64,000 bases of DNA from Congregibacter litoralis KT71 (GCF_000153125.2 NZ_CM002299.1:186809-250808); one strand, 5' to 3'. Shown: positions 1 to 12,859, counted from the first letter of the stretch. Translations and numbers: made by a program. Notes: generated by a model from the sequence alone, not told the origin.

Positions 1-170
1 GTTGCCAGTAGCTCAGGCAGCGACGGCGATGCCCTGGCTCCCCGTGGGTCTGTATACAAGCCTGCACCGCGTAGGTCCCATCAAAGAATAGCCTGGCTGC
101 GGCCACCTGTGCGCTCTCCTCCGGTTTAAATCTTCCCGCCAGACACCCTGGCTGCAACAAAACACCTAAA

Positions 171-202
171 CCTCGTCGCTCAGCTGTCGACGGGGCCCTT
201 TT
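171..202 (+). terminator. hairpin with short T tract in the TonB receptor leader (terminator or attenuator candidate)
   Basis: An 8-bp stem (CCTCGTCG at 171-178 with CGACGGGG at 188-195, one G-T pair) closes a 9-base loop and is followed by CCCTTTT. It sits 33 bases before the start codon of the TonB receptor, so it could end an upstream transcript or attenuate this one. The T tract is short. The rest of 1-234 shows no gene I can support. Confidence 0.3.
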
Positions 203-234
203 GCTGTGCGCGCCTGCGCATCAGGGAGATTGAC

Positions 235-2325
235 ATGTACATACATCACGGACGGAGCAGCCTGTGCGCTGCTCTCATCGCAGTTGCTGCGACTAATACC
301 GCCTCTGCGCTGGACCTGGAAGAACTTATTATCACCGCTCGGCATGACACCCGCACCATTGATGTCAGTGAAGCACTGAGCATCTCGCCGGACGCGGCTG
401 AACTACTTCGAGATGCCCCGGGCGCAAACGTTGCCACCAACGGACCGATTACCGGCATTCCTCAATATCGAGGACTCTTTGGGCCGCGTATCTCCGTATC
501 CCTCGATGGCAGCCTTCTTGCCCCAGCGGGGCCTAACTGGATGGATCCGCCTTTGTCCTATGCGGTAACAGCCCAGCTTGAAGCACTAGAGGTCTATCGG
601 GGTATTGCACCGGTGAGTGTTGCCCAGGAATCCGTGGGCGGCGCCATCGACGCCCGCACCCGACGTATGGCGTTTAGCGCTGACGACCAAATCCGCACGG
701 AGGGTCGACTTGTCGGCAGTGCCCAATCCGTCAACACCGGGTATCAGATTGATGCCGACCTCCAGGCAGCGAATGACCAGCATCGGGTCAAGGTGGCGGC
801 AATGCTGCAGGATGGCGACGACGCAGAGTTTCCCGGTGGCACTATTCTTCCCAGCCGCTATGAGCGCCAGCGCTACGACCTTGGCTACGGCTTCCGCTGG
901 GGGGATCACAATATTCAGCTTGATTATGGATACAACGATACCGGTAGCTCGGGAACCCCGGCCCTGCCCATGGACATCGATTACTTTGAGGGCGATCTCT
1001 ACAAATTGGCTTACCGTTTTGAGCCCAAGCAAGGCGCGCAGCTATCGGCTTCTATCTACGCCAGCGAACTGGACCATGGCATGAGTAACTATGCGCTTCG
1101 CCCATCACCGGTGTCCCCGGAATCCTGGCGTCGCAACATCGCCGATACCAGAAACAGCGGGTTCAAGCTGGAGGCATCTCTGGCAGATGACACCGGGGGC
1201 TGGCGCGCTGGTATTGACGGCTTCGACGAGAATCACAACTCGAACATCGACAACCCCAACAATCCGATGTTTTTCGTGGTGAACTTTAATGGGGCAGAGC
1301 GGAGTCTTGTTGGCGGATACCTGGAGCGCGAGCAAAACATCAGCGAGCACATCAGGGTGGAGCTAGGCGTCCGCGCAAATCGCGTTCGCAGCAATGCCGG
1401 AGAAGTAAACGGCACACCGGCAATGATGATGCCTCCTGCGCAGGCTTTACGCGACGCGTTTAATGCTGCGGATCGCGACCAGACTGATAACAATGTTGAT
1501 CTCGTTGCAAAGCTCAATTACGCAGTCAACGATGCGCTGTCTCTCTATATGGGACTTGCTCAAAAGCAGCGCGCACCGAGCTATCAGGAACGGTATCTAT
1601 GGCTGCCTCTTGAAGCCACGGGCGGACTTGCCGATGGACAACTGTATATCGGTGATATCAACCTCGATTCCGAAGAGGCCCATAACCTCGAGTTCGGCCT
1701 GGACTTCGCCGGGGACCGGATAACCATGCATCCCCGGGTGTTTTATTACCGGATTAATGACTATATCCAGGGCACGGCCTTGGAAGGTACCCATCCTGCA
1801 ACCATGATGGTGCGCATGATGAACAACATGAATGGCACCAACCGTGCCGATCCACTGCAGTTCAGTAATGTCGATGCTGCGCTCTATGGTTTTGACATGG
1901 ATTGGGCCTGGCGCCTGTCTGAGCGCATGGAGCTGTCGGGGCTTGTTAATTATGTCCGCGGGGAGCGCAAAGACATTGATGACAATCTCTATCGCATCGC
2001 ACCGCCGAACGCATCTCTACGGCTCAGCTATGCGGGAGACAACTGGAGCACAATGTTAGAAACCGTGGGTTACAGCGCCCAGAACAATGTCAGCGCCACG
2101 AACAGGGAGCTTGAGTCTTCCGGGTATGCCATCGTTAATTTGAGAGGTACCTGGCAGGTATCACCATCGCTGCAGCTGGCTATCGGTATCGATAACGTTT
2201 TCGACCGGGAATATGCGCCCCACCTTAGCGGCTACAACCGGGTAAGAAACCCGGACATCGCGACGGGAGAGCGTTTACCTGCGATGGGAACGAATCTCTT
2301 CGGGCGGATGGTCTATACCTTTTAG
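235..2325 (+). CDS. TonB-dependent outer-membrane receptor, copper-receptor (OprC/NosA)-like
   Basis: Energised outer-membrane importer, 696 residues. Residues 1-25 form a Sec signal peptide ending in TASA. A TonB box-like EELIITAR follows at about 28-35, then a plug domain (about 45-145) and a long beta barrel ending in the terminal aromatic signature RMVYTF. AGGGAG lies just upstream of the ATG. The plug contains MDPPLSY, close to the MDPPTSY that I know from OprC/NosA-type copper receptors, and the barrel has Met-rich stretches (AMMMPP near residue 400, MMVRMMNNMN near 525). The receptor family is clear from the sequence. Copper as ligand is inference from the Met-rich segments and the plug motif; another metal or metal chelate is possible. 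The gene converges on glmS with only 7 bases between the stop codons. Confidence 0.85.
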   Translation: MYIHHGRSSLCAALIAVAATNTASALDLEELIITARHDTRTIDVSEALSISPDAAELLRDAPGANVATNGPITGIPQYRGLFGPRISVSLDGSLLAPAGPNWMDPPLSYAVTAQLEALEVYRGIAPVSVAQESVGGAIDARTRRMAFSADDQIRTEGRLVGSAQSVNTGYQIDADLQAANDQHRVKVAAMLQDGDDAEFPGGTILPSRYERQRYDLGYGFRWGDHNIQLDYGYNDTGSSGTPALPMDIDYFEGDLYKLAYRFEPKQGAQLSASIYASELDHGMSNYALRPSPVSPESWRRNIADTRNSGFKLEASLADDTGGWRAGIDGFDENHNSNIDNPNNPMFFVVNFNGAERSLVGGYLEREQNISEHIRVELGVRANRVRSNAGEVNGTPAMMMPPAQALRDAFNAADRDQTDNNVDLVAKLNYAVNDALSLYMGLAQKQRAPSYQERYLWLPLEATGGLADGQLYIGDINLDSEEAHNLEFGLDFAGDRITMHPRVFYYRINDYIQGTALEGTHPATMMVRMMNNMNGTNRADPLQFSNVDAALYGFDMDWAWRLSERMELSGLVNYVRGERKDIDDNLYRIAPPNASLRLSYAGDNWSTMLETVGYSAQNNVSATNRELESSGYAIVNLRGTWQVSPSLQLAIGIDNVFDREYAPHLSGYNRVRNPDIATGERLPAMGTNLFGRMVYTF

Positions 2326-2332
2326 ACAGGGC

Positions 2333-4162
2333 TTACTCGACGGTGACTGACTTGGCCAGGTTTCGAGGCTTGTCCACGTCGGTCCCCTTTTGCAGAGCCA
2401 CGTGATACGCCAGCAACTGTAAGGCCACGGTATAAATCACCGGCTGCAGAATCTCGGGCGTGTGAGGCATGGCCAGCACGTGCACGCCCGGCTCATCTTT
2501 AAAACCCGCAGACCCATCGGCAAAGACATACAGCTCTCCACCGCGAGAGCGCACCTCTTCAAGGTTGGACTTGAGTTTATCCAGGAGATCGTCGTTTGGC
2601 GCAACGGCGACAATCGGCATGTCCGCATCCACCAGGGCGAGGGGTCCATGCTTGAGCTCACCAGCCGGGTAAGCCTCAGCATGAATATAGGAAATCTCCT
2701 TGAGCTTAAGAGCGCCCTCCATGGCAATGGGGTACTGAATACCCCGTCCGAGAAACAAGGCGTGATGCTTCTGGATAAAAGCGGCGGACATGGCCTCAAT
2801 CTGTGGATCGATTTTCAGGGTCTGCTTCACGAGTTCAGGCAATTGCGCCAGGCCATCCAGGAGCAGCTGTTCCCGCTCTGGACTCAGGCCCCGGTGACGG
2901 CCAAGAACCAGGGCCAGCATCAGGAACGCCACCAATTGCGTGGTAAACGCCTTGGTGGACGCCACGCCGATCTCGATGCCCGCACGGGTCAGAAACGCCA
3001 TGTCGCTCTCCCGCACCAGGGAGCTGTTATCGACGTTGGCGATGACGAGGCTGGCAACAAACTCCCCGGGCTCTGCATGACGAAGAGCCGCCAGGGTGTC
3101 CGCGGTCTCACCACTTTGAGAAATCGTCACGAGCAGGGTGCCGGGGTGCGCAACCCGCTTTCGGTAGCGAAACTCAGAGGCTACCTCCACCTGACAGGGA
3201 ATCCCTGCTATGTCCTCAAGCCAATAGCGGGCCACAAGGCCTGCATGATAGCTGGTGCCGCAGGCGACGATCTGCACAGCCCGGGTTTTCGCAAACACCT
3301 CCGCCGCGGCGTCGCCAAACACACTGTCGTCGACTTTTTGGTCGAGCGCTTTTGCAAAGGTCGCCGCCAGTGCGTGAGGCTGCTCGTAAATCTCCTTGAG
3401 CATGTAATGCTCGAAATCACCCAGATCCGCATCCTCAACATCGCCGGAAATTTTCTTCATTTCCCGCTGAACGGGCTCACCCGCGTCATCATAGATCGCC
3501 AGGCCCGCGGCGCTGCACACCACCACATCTCCTTCGTCGAGGTAGATAAACCGATCGGTTACCTGCCTGAGGGCCATGGTGTCCGAGGCCAGAAAATGCT
3601 CGCCAATGCCCACGCCCACCACCAGGGGACTCCCCGATCGTGCTGCTACGACTTCCTCAGGACTGTGGGTATCTATTGCCGCCAGGGCATAGGCTCCTTC
3701 AAGAAGGGATACGGTGGAGCGCATAGCCTCCAATAAGGTATTGCCTTCGCTTACTGATTTATGAAGTAAGTGAACGATCACTTCGGTATCCGTGGCAGAG
3801 ACAAAGTCGTAACCGGCATCGCTCAGCTCTTCGCGTAGGGCCTTGTGATTTTCGATGATGCCGTTGTGCACCACGGCAATACGCTGCCCCGAAATATGCG
3901 GGTGAGCATTGGCTGCAGAGGGCTGCCCGTGGGTGGCCCAGCGCGTGTGGGCAATGCCCGTGCAACCGAGAATCGGGTTAAGGGTCTGCGCCTCTTCCAA
4001 AGCAGCCACCTTCCCCTGGTATTTGTGCAGTTGAAGACGCTGCTCGTTGTCGATGAGCGCCATACCCGCTGAGTCATAGCCGCGATACTCCAGTCGTCGC
4101 AAGCCTTCAAGGAGAATCTCTGATACTTCGCGCCGCGCCGTCGCAGCCACAATTCCACACAT
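2333..4162 (-). CDS. glmS: glutamine--fructose-6-phosphate aminotransferase (isomerizing)
   Basis: Makes glucosamine-6-phosphate from fructose-6-phosphate and glutamine, the entry step to UDP-GlcNAc for peptidoglycan and LPS; cytosolic. It is 609 residues, the normal length. It starts MCGIVA, so Cys2 is free to act as the N-terminal amidotransferase nucleophile. The glutaminase domain includes HTRWATHG. Two SIS sugar-isomerase domains follow, with CGTSYHA and SQSGETADT, and the protein ends in the usual DKPRNLAKSVTVE. It lies 3 bases downstream of glmU, so the pair should be one transcript. No GlmS ribozyme is expected in this group, and the 3-base spacing leaves no room for one. Confidence 0.98.
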   Translation of the reverse strand: MCGIVAATARREVSEILLEGLRRLEYRGYDSAGMALIDNEQRLQLHKYQGKVAALEEAQTLNPILGCTGIAHTRWATHGQPSAANAHPHISGQRIAVVHNGIIENHKALREELSDAGYDFVSATDTEVIVHLLHKSVSEGNTLLEAMRSTVSLLEGAYALAAIDTHSPEEVVAARSGSPLVVGVGIGEHFLASDTMALRQVTDRFIYLDEGDVVVCSAAGLAIYDDAGEPVQREMKKISGDVEDADLGDFEHYMLKEIYEQPHALAATFAKALDQKVDDSVFGDAAAEVFAKTRAVQIVACGTSYHAGLVARYWLEDIAGIPCQVEVASEFRYRKRVAHPGTLLVTISQSGETADTLAALRHAEPGEFVASLVIANVDNSSLVRESDMAFLTRAGIEIGVASTKAFTTQLVAFLMLALVLGRHRGLSPEREQLLLDGLAQLPELVKQTLKIDPQIEAMSAAFIQKHHALFLGRGIQYPIAMEGALKLKEISYIHAEAYPAGELKHGPLALVDADMPIVAVAPNDDLLDKLKSNLEEVRSRGGELYVFADGSAGFKDEPGVHVLAMPHTPEILQPVIYTVALQLLAYHVALQKGTDVDKPRNLAKSVTVE

Positions 4163-4165
4163 GGA

Positions 4166-5545
4166 TCAGTCTCCGCTCTGAGTTTCGTCGTTTTCGGCCC
4201 GCTGTTTAGGCGTCTGCCACTCTGCGATATTGCGCTGCTTTGCACGGGAAACACCCAGGGAGCTTTCGGGCACATCCCGGGTAACCGTTGATCCCGCTGC
4301 AACAAATCCGCCCTCGCCAACGTCCAGCGGTGCCACCAGGGTGCTGTTGGAGCCGATAAAAACATCGTCTCCCAGGGACGTTTTATGTTTGTTCACGCCA
4401 TCGTAATTGCAGGTAATGGTGCCTGCGCCAATATTGACACCACCGCCCAACTCGGCGTCCCCGACATAGCTCAGATGATTCACCTTGCTGCCCGGCCCAA
4501 TCGTCGCTTTCTTGGTTTCTACAAAGTTGCCAATACGCGCGCCGTCAGCGAGGACTGTTCCCGGTCGCAAACGGGCATAGGGCCCCACGGAACAACTGCC
4601 ACCCACCTGACTGTCATCGATATGGCTCATTGCGTGTATTTGTGTATCGACGCCCACGGTGCAGTTTTTCAAAACGCAGTTGGGACCAATGTGGACGCCC
4701 TCGCCAATAGTGACTTCACCTTCAAACACGCAATTCACGTCAATAAACACGTCCCGTCCACAATGCAGACTTCCCCGAACGTCGATGCGCGCGGGATCTG
4801 CGAGAGACACACCGGCGGTCATCAATGCGACGGCGGCGCGCTCGCGATGAACGGTCTCGGCCTCGGCAAGCTGGATTCGGTCATTGATACCCATAACCTC
4901 CGAGGCCTCGTCCGCGCGAAGGGCGGCGACGCAATGGCCGTCTTTCACGGCCATGGACAGTACATCGGGGAGATAGAACTCCCCTTGAGCATTGGCATTG
5001 CCCACCCGCGGTAGGTAGTCCGCGAGGAGCGAAGCAGGGTAGGCGAGAACACCTGTGTTGATTTCAGAAATCCGCCGCTGCTCCTCCGTGGCATCTTTAT
5101 GCTCCACCACGCCTTCGAGCTGATCGCCGCTATCGCGCAGTACCCGACCATAACCTTCGGGGTCATCAAGCACCGCCGTCAACAATGCCGGTGCGTTGTC
5201 GATGAGACCTTCCAACGTGCTAGCACGCAACAGCGGCACATCACCGTACAAAATCAACACCGTGGAGTCACCGTCGATTCCCGGCATGGCCTGGAGTACC
5301 GCGTGGGCGGTACCCAGCTGTTCTTCTTGCATGACCCAGACCAGATCCTCGGCGTCCAAGGCTTCGCGAACCAGCTCGGAGCCGTGGCCTATGACCACGT
5401 GAATGCGCACCGGCATCAGCATCCGGGCGCTGGCAAGCACGTGCGCAAGAAGGGGCTTGTTCGCCAGAGGGTGCAAAACTTTGGGTAGATCAGAACGCAT
5501 ACGCGTTCCCTGGCCTGCGGCGAGAATGACGACTTCAAGCTTCAT
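4166..5545 (-). CDS. glmU: bifunctional UDP-GlcNAc pyrophosphorylase / glucosamine-1-phosphate acetyltransferase
   Basis: Carries out the last two steps to UDP-GlcNAc: acetylation of GlcN-1-P, then uridylylation. It has 459 residues. The N-terminal nucleotidyltransferase domain opens with the LAAGQGTRM signature (residues 8-16) and contains YGDVPLL. The C-terminal half is a left-handed beta helix of hexapeptide repeats with NFVETKKA and NYDGVNKHKT, which carry acetyl-CoA and sugar-phosphate binding residues in the family. Length and both domains are complete. It precedes glmS in the same direction. The 170 or so bases upstream separate it from the divergent rimK-like gene and must hold both promoters; I could not assign either one. 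Confidence 0.98.
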   Translation of the reverse strand: MKLEVVILAAGQGTRMRSDLPKVLHPLANKPLLAHVLASARMLMPVRIHVVIGHGSELVREALDAEDLVWVMQEEQLGTAHAVLQAMPGIDGDSTVLILYGDVPLLRASTLEGLIDNAPALLTAVLDDPEGYGRVLRDSGDQLEGVVEHKDATEEQRRISEINTGVLAYPASLLADYLPRVGNANAQGEFYLPDVLSMAVKDGHCVAALRADEASEVMGINDRIQLAEAETVHRERAAVALMTAGVSLADPARIDVRGSLHCGRDVFIDVNCVFEGEVTIGEGVHIGPNCVLKNCTVGVDTQIHAMSHIDDSQVGGSCSVGPYARLRPGTVLADGARIGNFVETKKATIGPGSKVNHLSYVGDAELGGGVNIGAGTITCNYDGVNKHKTSLGDDVFIGSNSTLVAPLDVGEGGFVAAGSTVTRDVPESSLGVSRAKQRNIAEWQTPKQRAENDETQSGD

Positions 5546-5718
5546 AAAAATAGCCCGGTGGTCCGGCCCTTTGAAAAATCCGATACCCGATAGTACTGAC
5601 TGTTCCGGGGTTTACAACGCGACTAATACCGACTGGTTCACAGGCTGAAAGACTGGCAGACAAAGACCATCAATCACTGATAGCCTCCGATATTCATGAG
5701 ACATAAACGGACTTGAGA

Positions 5719-7107
5719 GTGAATCAGGATCAGAAGCTCATTGTAGGCAGCGAAGAGTGGTGTTCCTTTCCAGCCCTCGGCATACCCGCGGTAAAAGCCC
5801 GGGTAGACAGCGGCGCCAAGACCTCATCGCTTCACGCGTTCAATATTCATCCCTTTAACCGCAACGGCGAAAAGTGGATCAGTTTTGAAGTCCACCCCAT
5901 TCAGCGCAACCGCAAAACCACCGTGCGCTGCGAATCACCGGTTATCGACCGTCGCTTTGTAAAAAGCTCCAGCGGTGACCGGGAAAAACGCTATGTCATC
6001 AACAGCTCGGTACACATAGGCGGATCGAGTTTCGATATCGAGCTTACCCTCAGCAATCGCGACACCATGGGGTATCGCATGCTTCTGGGACGCGAGGCCA
6101 TGAGCGGTCGTATGCTCGTAGACCCTGCGGCGAGCTTCAGCGTGGGGGACCTTACGCCCACCCAGCTTTCGCAGATGTATGGCGTCGCCACGGAACCATC
6201 CTCGGGACTGAAAATAGGCGTCCTTGCATCCAATCCCGAGCTTTATAGCAACAAACGCCTCATGGAGGCAGGCGCAAACCGCGGTCACGAAATGGTGTTT
6301 CTGGACATCAAGCTGTGCTACATGAAACTCGATGCGGAAACCCCGGAAATTCACTATCGCGGCGGATGGATTCTCAATGATATTGATGCGGTGATACCGC
6401 GCATACGGCCGCAGCTGACCTTCTATGGCTGCGCCCTGACACGCCATTTCGAGAGCATCGACGTTTATCCTCTCAACAATGCTTCATCCATCAGTTACTC
6501 AAGGGACAAGCTGTACAGCCTGCAGTTGCTTCAACGCAAGGGTCTGGAGATACCCACTACGGGCTTTGCCAACTCTCCCATGGATACGGCAGAGCTTATC
6601 GATATGGTGGGAGGAGCGCCTCTCATCGTGAAGCTCTTGCAGGGCACCCAGGGTCGAGGGGTGGTTCTTGCCGAAACCCGCAAAGCCGGTGAAAGCGTTA
6701 TCAATGCCATCAAGTCCCTCAACGCCAACTTGCTGGTGCAGGAGTTCATCAAGGAAGCGCAAGGCCGGGATCTCCGTTGTTTCGTCATCGACGGGAAGGT
6801 CATCGCTTCCATCGAGCGCCGGGCCGCACCGGGAGAGTTCCGGGCAAACCTGCATCAGGGCGGGTCCGCGGCACTGGTTCGCATCACCCCGGAAGAGCGT
6901 CGACTCGCAATCAAGGCTACTAAAGCTCTGGGGCTGCAGGTGGCCGGTGTGGATATCATTCGCTCGGCAAAAGGCCCTCTGCTACTGGAAGTGAATTCAT
7001 CGCCGGGCCTTGAGGGTATCGAGACAGCCACCGGTAAGGACATTGCCGGCGACATGATTGCCTCCATTGAGCGCGCCCTGAATTGGAAGCCCGCAGCAAA
7101 GACTTGA
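5719..7107 (+). CDS. fusion of a RimB-like (ATP-dependent zinc) protease domain and a RimK-type ATP-grasp ligase
   Basis: The N-terminal 145 or so residues match the RimB/Zn_protease family, with an aspartyl-protease-like DSGAKTSS near residue 30 and LLGREAM near 115. From about residue 160 a RimK-type ATP-grasp ligase follows: [43 protein letters not shown] and [15 protein letters not shown]. coli RimK adds glutamates to the C-terminus of ribosomal protein S6; fused forms are known in other gammaproteobacteria. Linking ligase and protease suggests one protein that both adds and trims such tails, which is inference. Start choice: GTG at 5719 has GGA seven bases upstream; TTG at 5713 is the alternative, and a stop at 5704 rules out anything earlier. 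The gene ends at a bidirectional terminator shared with atpC. Confidence 0.88.
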   Translation: MNQDQKLIVGSEEWCSFPALGIPAVKARVDSGAKTSSLHAFNIHPFNRNGEKWISFEVHPIQRNRKTTVRCESPVIDRRFVKSSSGDREKRYVINSSVHIGGSSFDIELTLSNRDTMGYRMLLGREAMSGRMLVDPAASFSVGDLTPTQLSQMYGVATEPSSGLKIGVLASNPELYSNKRLMEAGANRGHEMVFLDIKLCYMKLDAETPEIHYRGGWILNDIDAVIPRIRPQLTFYGCALTRHFESIDVYPLNNASSISYSRDKLYSLQLLQRKGLEIPTTGFANSPMDTAELIDMVGGAPLIVKLLQGTQGRGVVLAETRKAGESVINAIKSLNANLLVQEFIKEAQGRDLRCFVIDGKVIASIERRAAPGEFRANLHQGGSAALVRITPEERRLAIKATKALGLQVAGVDIIRSAKGPLLLEVNSSPGLEGIETATGKDIAGDMIASIERALNWKPAAKT

Positions 7108-7133
7108 AATAGATCGACTCAAATAGCAGGCAT

Positions 7134-7162
7134 AAAAAACCCCGGTCATTGCCGGGGTTTTT
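7134..7162. terminator. bidirectional Rho-independent terminator between the rimK-like gene and atpC
   Basis: AAAAAACCCCGG and CCGGGGTTTTT form a strong GC stem around the loop TCATTG, with A and T runs on both sides. It therefore works for the rightward rimK-like gene and for the leftward atp operon. It lies 26 bases after one stop codon and 19 before the other. Confidence 0.88.
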
Positions 7163-7181
7163 GTGTTGCCACGAAGACGTC

Positions 7182-7607
7182 TCAGCGTCCCGCGCGATTC
7201 CGCATCTTCCGAAGAGTCGCCAGCTGGGCTGCCGCCTCCGCAAGCTGAGAAGACGCCCGACCGTAATCAAAATCACCGGTCTGATTGGCCAGCGCCTGTT
7301 CGGCATCCCGCCGCGCTTCCTCAGCTGCTGCTTCATCAACATCAGCGGCGCGCATAGCCGTGTCCGCGAGGATAGAGACCACACCGGGTTGCACTTCGAG
7401 ATAACCACCGGACACGTAGTACACCTGCTCTTCACCGTTCTGCAGGGTGATACGCACGGGCCCGGGAATCAATGAAGACAACAGGGGCGCGTGACCGTAG
7501 TTCACACCCAGTTCCCCCATCTCACCGGTCGCAATCAGCGATTCCACCAGTCCTGAGAAAATCTCCTCCTCAGCACTGACGATGTCGCAATGAATAGTCA
7601 TGGCCAT
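7182..7607 (-). CDS. atpC: F1Fo ATP synthase epsilon subunit
   Basis: Rotor-stalk subunit that couples F1 to the c-ring and inhibits ATP hydrolysis. It has 141 residues: an N-terminal beta-sandwich ([42 protein letters not shown]) and a C-terminal alpha-helical hairpin rich in Ala and Glu. The first of two close ATGs is preferred because AGGA lies six bases before it. It is the last gene of the atp operon, 66 bases after atpD, and is followed by the shared terminator. Confidence 0.97.
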   Translation of the reverse strand: MAMTIHCDIVSAEEEIFSGLVESLIATGEMGELGVNYGHAPLLSSLIPGPVRITLQNGEEQVYYVSGGYLEVQPGVVSILADTAMRAADVDEAAAEEARRDAEQALANQTGDFDYGRASSQLAEAAAQLATLRKMRNRAGR

Positions 7608-7673
7608 ACTCTGTCCTTTTTGCCCCGTCCTCTCTGCCTCTACCTGTAAAGCTCGCTGCTTTTAAACTACGAT

Positions 7674-9952
<2,279 letters not shown>

Positions 9953-9968
9953 TAGTGCGTCTCCGGAC

Positions 9969-11513
9969 TCAGTAAGTCTGTGTGGACTTGAAGTTCTGAA
10001 TCAGCGATTCGAAGGTGCTCGAAATCTCGTCACTGTAATCACCGGATTCAACGATCTTCTGCATGAAGTCGCCATGCTCAGCATGGGCATAAGACAGCAG
10101 AGCAGATTCGAAATCACCGATCTTCTCGACCTCTACATCCTTCAGGTGGCCCTCGTTAGCCGCATAGAGCATGAGACCCATTTCCGCGATGCTCTGCGGA
10201 GAGTACTGCTTCTGCTTCATAAGTTCCGTAACGCGCTCGCCGTGATCAAGCTGGGCCTTCGTGGCTTCATCGAGATCCGAGGCGAACTGAGAAAAAGCCG
10301 CGAGTTCACGATACTGGGCCAGTGCGGTCCGGATACCACCGGAGAGCTTCTTGATCACCTTGGTCTGTGCTGCACCACCGACCCGCGATACAGAGATACC
10401 GGCATTCATCGCCGGACGTATACCGGAGTTGAACATATCGGTCTCAAGGAAAATCTGGCCGTCGGTGATGGAAATCACGTTGGTCGGTACAAAGGCAGAG
10501 ACGTCACCGGCCTGGGTTTCAATAACCGGCAAGGCGGTCAGGGACCCGGTCTTGCCCTTAACAGCCCCATCCGTGAACTTTTCAACGTAGTCCGCGTTAA
10601 CCCGTGCCGCTCGCTCCAGAAGACGCGAGTGCAAATAGAAAACGTCACCGGGATAAGCTTCACGACCCGGAGGACGACGGAGCAACAGTGAAATCTGACG
10701 GTAGGCGACAGCCTGCTTACTGAGGTCATCGTAAATGATCAGTGCATCTTCACCGCGGTCACGGTAATACTCACCCATGGTGCAACCGGCAAAAGGCGCC
10801 AGGTACTGCATGGCTGCAGGGTCCGAAGCGTTGGCAGCCACAACAATGGTGTGATCCATGGCGCCGTGTTCTTCGAGTTTTCGCACAACGGCCGCTACTG
10901 AAGATGTCTTCTGACCAACGGCAACGTAGACACATTTAATGCCCGTGCCCTTCTGGTTGATGATCGCGTCGACAGCAATTGCCGTCTTACCAATCTGGCG
11001 GTCACCAATGATCAGCTCTCGCTGACCACGACCGATGGGGACCATGGCATCAATAGCTTTCAGGCCAATTTGCACGGGCTGGTCTACGGATTGACGGGCG
11101 ATAACACCGGGAGCAACCTTTTCAAGAGCATCGGTCATCGCCGCATTCACGGGACCCTTGCCATCGATAGGCGAGCCCAGGGCGTCGACCACGCGACCCT
11201 GAAGCTCAGGACCCACGGGAACTTCAAGAATTCGACCGGTGCAGCGGCAGGACTGACCTTCCGCCAGACCTTTGTAATCACCAAGAACAACCGCACCCAC
11301 AGAGTCACGCTCAAGGTTAAGCGCCATTCCATAAACGCCGCCGTCAAACTCGATCATCTCGCCGTACATAACTTCGGTGAGACCGTGGATGCGAATAATA
11401 CCGTCGGTAACGGAAACAATGGTTCCGACATTACGTGCTTCGCTGCTGACGTCCAGCTGATCGATTCGCTGGCGAATCAGATCGCTTATTTCAGATGGAT
11501 TCAGTTGCTGCAT
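9969..11513 (-). CDS. atpA: F1Fo ATP synthase alpha subunit
   Basis: Non-catalytic nucleotide-binding subunit of F1; 514 residues. The N-terminal [17 protein letters not shown] contacts the delta subunit in known structures. The P loop is GDRQIGKTA (about 169-177), the DELSEED-like region is [17 protein letters not shown], and the signature [10 protein letters not shown] is present. Complete and normal in length. It follows atpH by 17 bases. Confidence 0.99.
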   Translation of the reverse strand: MQQLNPSEISDLIRQRIDQLDVSSEARNVGTIVSVTDGIIRIHGLTEVMYGEMIEFDGGVYGMALNLERDSVGAVVLGDYKGLAEGQSCRCTGRILEVPVGPELQGRVVDALGSPIDGKGPVNAAMTDALEKVAPGVIARQSVDQPVQIGLKAIDAMVPIGRGQRELIIGDRQIGKTAIAVDAIINQKGTGIKCVYVAVGQKTSSVAAVVRKLEEHGAMDHTIVVAANASDPAAMQYLAPFAGCTMGEYYRDRGEDALIIYDDLSKQAVAYRQISLLLRRPPGREAYPGDVFYLHSRLLERAARVNADYVEKFTDGAVKGKTGSLTALPVIETQAGDVSAFVPTNVISITDGQIFLETDMFNSGIRPAMNAGISVSRVGGAAQTKVIKKLSGGIRTALAQYRELAAFSQFASDLDEATKAQLDHGERVTELMKQKQYSPQSIAEMGLMLYAANEGHLKDVEVEKIGDFESALLSYAHAEHGDFMQKIVESGDYSDEISSTFESLIQNFKSTQTY

Positions 11514-11530
11514 GATCTGTTCCTCAAAAA

Positions 11531-12067
11531 CTAGTTTGTCAGTGCTTCGGCAAGCTTGTTCAGCCGCCCGCGAACACTGCCATCGATAACCAGGTCGCCT
11601 GCGCGAATCAGTACCCCGCCTAACAGGCTGCTGTCGATACTGGTGCTGACAACAACCTCACGCTCGAGGCGTTTGCCAAGGGCCTGAGCGATGCGATCCC
11701 TGACCGTATCGGGTACTTCGAAAGGCGATACCATTTCTACATCGACGCTCTGCTCGCGCTGTGCCTTTAACTGGGCAAACAGCTCGAGAATATTCGGTAC
11801 CAGGCCTAAGCGACGGTTCTCAGCCAACACGTGGAGAAAACGCTTGCGGCTTTCACCGAGCTCATCACCCATGAGACTGACAAAAGTTTCCGCCTGTTTC
11901 TCAGTGGTAAGCGAGGGATCGCCAAGAAGATTTTGCACCGCTTCATCGGATACTACCGCCGCGATGAGCTGAAGCTCGCTCAACCACTCACTCAGGGCAT
12001 TTTCTGAGTCGGCATATTCAAAAGCGGCCCGAGCATAGGGTCGTGCGAGTGTACTGAGTTCTGCCAT
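11531..12067 (-). CDS. atpH: F1Fo ATP synthase delta subunit
   Basis: Peripheral-stalk subunit joining F1 to the b subunits; 178 residues. It opens with [13 protein letters not shown], the conserved N-terminal helix, and ends with the family signature region [23 protein letters not shown]. It lies 9 bases downstream of atpF. Confidence 0.97.
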   Translation of the reverse strand: MAELSTLARPYARAAFEYADSENALSEWLSELQLIAAVVSDEAVQNLLGDPSLTTEKQAETFVSLMGDELGESRKRFLHVLAENRRLGLVPNILELFAQLKAQREQSVDVEMVSPFEVPDTVRDRIAQALGKRLEREVVVSTSIDSSLLGGVLIRAGDLVIDGSVRGRLNKLAEALTN

Positions 12068-12076
12068 CAGTGCGGC

Positions 12077-12547
12077 CTACAGCTCTGCGGCAAGCTTGTC
12101 GACAAGTTCAGCGTGAGCTGAAGCGTCGATACTCGCACCCAGAACCTTCTCAGCACCGGCCAGAGACAGCATGGCAACCTGGCCGCGGAGCTGTTCCCGC
12201 GCCCGGTTGCTTTCCTGCTCTATCTCTGCCTGAGCCGCAGCTTTCACGCGGTCGGCTTCAGCTACTGCCGCTTCTTTGGCTTCGTCAACAATCTGGGCAG
12301 CCCGGCGGTTCGCGGCATCAACGATGCCCGCTGCTTCTTCCTTGGCTTCTTTTAAACGCTCAACAGCTTTCTCTTTCGCCAGTTCAAGATCGTGGCTGGC
12401 CTGGTCGGCAGCCGCGAGGCCTTCAGAGATCTTCTGCTCACGTTCCTGCATGGCGGCCAGAATAGGTGGCCACACGTACTTCATGCAGAAGACAACGAAG
12501 GCTACAAACGCCAACATTTGCCCGATGAGGGTAAGGTTAATATTCAC
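12077..12547 (-). CDS. atpF: F1Fo ATP synthase b subunit
   Basis: Peripheral-stalk subunit, 156 residues from the start chosen here. An N-terminal membrane helix ([20 protein letters not shown]) is followed by a long charged, Ala/Glu-rich helix that should form the dimeric stalk. I place the start at GTG 12547, because a strong AAGGAG lies six bases before it and the resulting N-terminus [10 protein letters not shown] is the family norm. A longer reading from ATG 12580 adds 11 atypical residues across that Shine-Dalgarno site. Confidence 0.96.
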   Translation of the reverse strand: MNINLTLIGQMLAFVAFVVFCMKYVWPPILAAMQEREQKISEGLAAADQASHDLELAKEKAVERLKEAKEEAAGIVDAANRRAAQIVDEAKEAAVAEADRVKAAAQAEIEQESNRAREQLRGQVAMLSLAGAEKVLGASIDASAHAELVDKLAAEL

Positions 12548-12610
12548 TACCTGCTCCTTGCGAAAACACGCAGACGACAATCGCCGTCATGGGATAAGTA
12601 ATCCGGCGTA

Positions 12611-12859
<249 letters not shown>

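Noticed and set aside
1..130. Cobalamin riboswitch or minus-strand gene upstream of the TonB receptor
   Set aside because: The minus strand has loose matches (GGTGC, GGGGAG, GCTACTG) and an open frame with protein-like codons to the window edge. The conserved riboswitch core is not complete, and there is no clear start codon or family, so neither is supported.
2462..3736. Long reading frame on the plus strand opposite glmS (424 codons)
   Set aside because: It lies entirely antisense to glmS, in a frame that GC-rich codon bias leaves open. The product has no family features.
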